Origin: Larkinella terrae
GTDB lineage: Bacteria > Bacteroidota > Bacteroidia > Cytophagales > Spirosomataceae
Assembly: GCF_009668025.1 (NCBI RefSeq)
Contig: NZ_WJXZ01000004.1
Location: 124,001 to 188,000 of the forward strand
DNA length: 64,000 nucleotides
Direction: 5' to 3'
Position numbers and translations under genes: made by a program. Below, piece after piece: positions 63,556 through 64,000 of this stretch. The notes below the pieces were generated by a model. That model saw nothing but the letters and a program-made list of their open reading frames with translations. It did no database searches and was not told the origin of the DNA. Every line of letters begins with the position of its first letter. Position 1 is the stretch's first letter.

Positions 63556-64000
63556 ATGAAAAAATTTTTCTCCCTTATCCTTGCATTCGGCTGGAGCGTA
63601 CTGACGTACGGACAAACGCCGGAAAATACGGTTTCTGCCAAAATTAACGGGAAAGAGTGGCAGGCCAAAGCTCAACGCCTAAATCTGCCGTTTACGGGTG
63701 TCAAATACCTGGCCATTGCCGGTATGAACGTGAGTCCGGATGTGCAAACCTGGATTCGCTTCGTCTATGTCGATCAGCTCAAACCGGGCACGTATCCGGT
63801 GATTGCAGAAAACGACAGGGAAATGGAAAAGAGTTATAAGTCGTCGAATGGCAACGTGATCTGGGCGCTGGTCGATTATACGGAAGAATCCAAAGGACTT
63901 GGCCACGCTTTCCGCGATGGTGAGTCGTGGAAAGGCACGGTGACCATTACGAGCGTAACCGACAACAGCATCGAAGGAACATTTGAAGCGACACTGAAAG
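63556..64000 (+). CDS. Secreted hypothetical protein, cut by window end
   Basis: 148 codons visible from ATG 63556. Signal peptide (FFSLILAFGWSVLTYGQ), then a beta-rich body opening VSAKINGKEWQAKAQRL, a pattern seen in small exported Bacteroidota proteins of the DUF6252 type, though that match is not certain. It probably continues for a few dozen residues past the window. Confidence 0.7.
   Translation, partial: MKKFFSLILAFGWSVLTYGQTPENTVSAKINGKEWQAKAQRLNLPFTGVKYLAIAGMNVSPDVQTWIRFVYVDQLKPGTYPVIAENDREMEKSYKSSNGNVIWALVDYTEESKGLGHAFRDGESWKGTVTITSVTDNSIEGTFEATLK

Overview
The window reads as chromosomal DNA of a Bacteroidota member, most likely order Cytophagales and probably near Spirosoma/Larkinella (Spirosomaceae). 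The reasons are the GLPGLI/outer-membrane-barrel pair, the DUF5618 gene, TAnnTTTG-type promoters, the linkage yceD-rpmF-plsX-fabH-efp-accB-accC, and intergenic hairpins built from short units such as TGAACAA. The species cannot be fixed from sequence alone. No rRNA, tRNA, CRISPR array, prophage or replication origin was recognised.

Layout. 1-2230: a PAP2 phosphatase cut by the window edge, divergent from a GT39-type glycosyltransferase. 2244-8071: lipid-precursor and translation operon (yceD, rpmF, plsX, fabH, efp, accB, accC), closed by a strong terminator. 8334-13372: ClC channel, DUF389 membrane protein, xylose isomerase and an NTF2-like secreted protein. 13388-17773: minus-strand block with DUF5618, a crotonase, a radical SAM enzyme, DUF2442, accD and an AlkD-like repair protein. 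17851-19816: FMN reductase, then an HxlR regulator divergent from an NmrA-like reductase. 19888-28844: division and wall cluster murD-ftsW-murG-murC-ftsQ-ftsA-ftsZ. 28975-32164: mscL, a transglutaminase, a thioredoxin-like protein and a LexA-like repressor. 32176-32895: a frameshifted RAYT-type transposase bracketed by two related palindromes. 32919-51154: GMC oxidoreductase, GLPGLI protein with outer-membrane barrel, a deacetylase, a SNF2 helicase, a GH9 enzyme with a histone-like basic tail, and a very large alpha-2-macroglobulin. 51271-52755: an A+T-rich islet with a polyvalent-type kinase and a small overlapping ORF, then an FMN-binding protein. 52895-62248: fatty-acid beta-oxidation genes (acyl-CoA dehydrogenase, thiolase, FadB-like fusion, MarR regulator), interrupted by a VapBC-type toxin-antitoxin pair and a LysM protein. 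62343-64000: a YCF48-like protein and a truncated secreted protein.

How the genes work together. plsX, fabH, accB, accC and the distant accD supply fatty-acid synthesis. The fad genes near 53-62 kb degrade fatty acids. A shared palindrome, TATGC-AA-GCATA, lies at about position -33 of both the acyl-CoA dehydrogenase and marR promoters, which suggests one MarR regulon.

The most unusual structural signal is the large number of long intergenic inverted repeats. Four follow one another at every junction from plsX to accC. Others lie at murG/murC, murD/ftsW, marR/fadB and on both sides of the RAYT gene, and several contain the stop codon of the gene before them.
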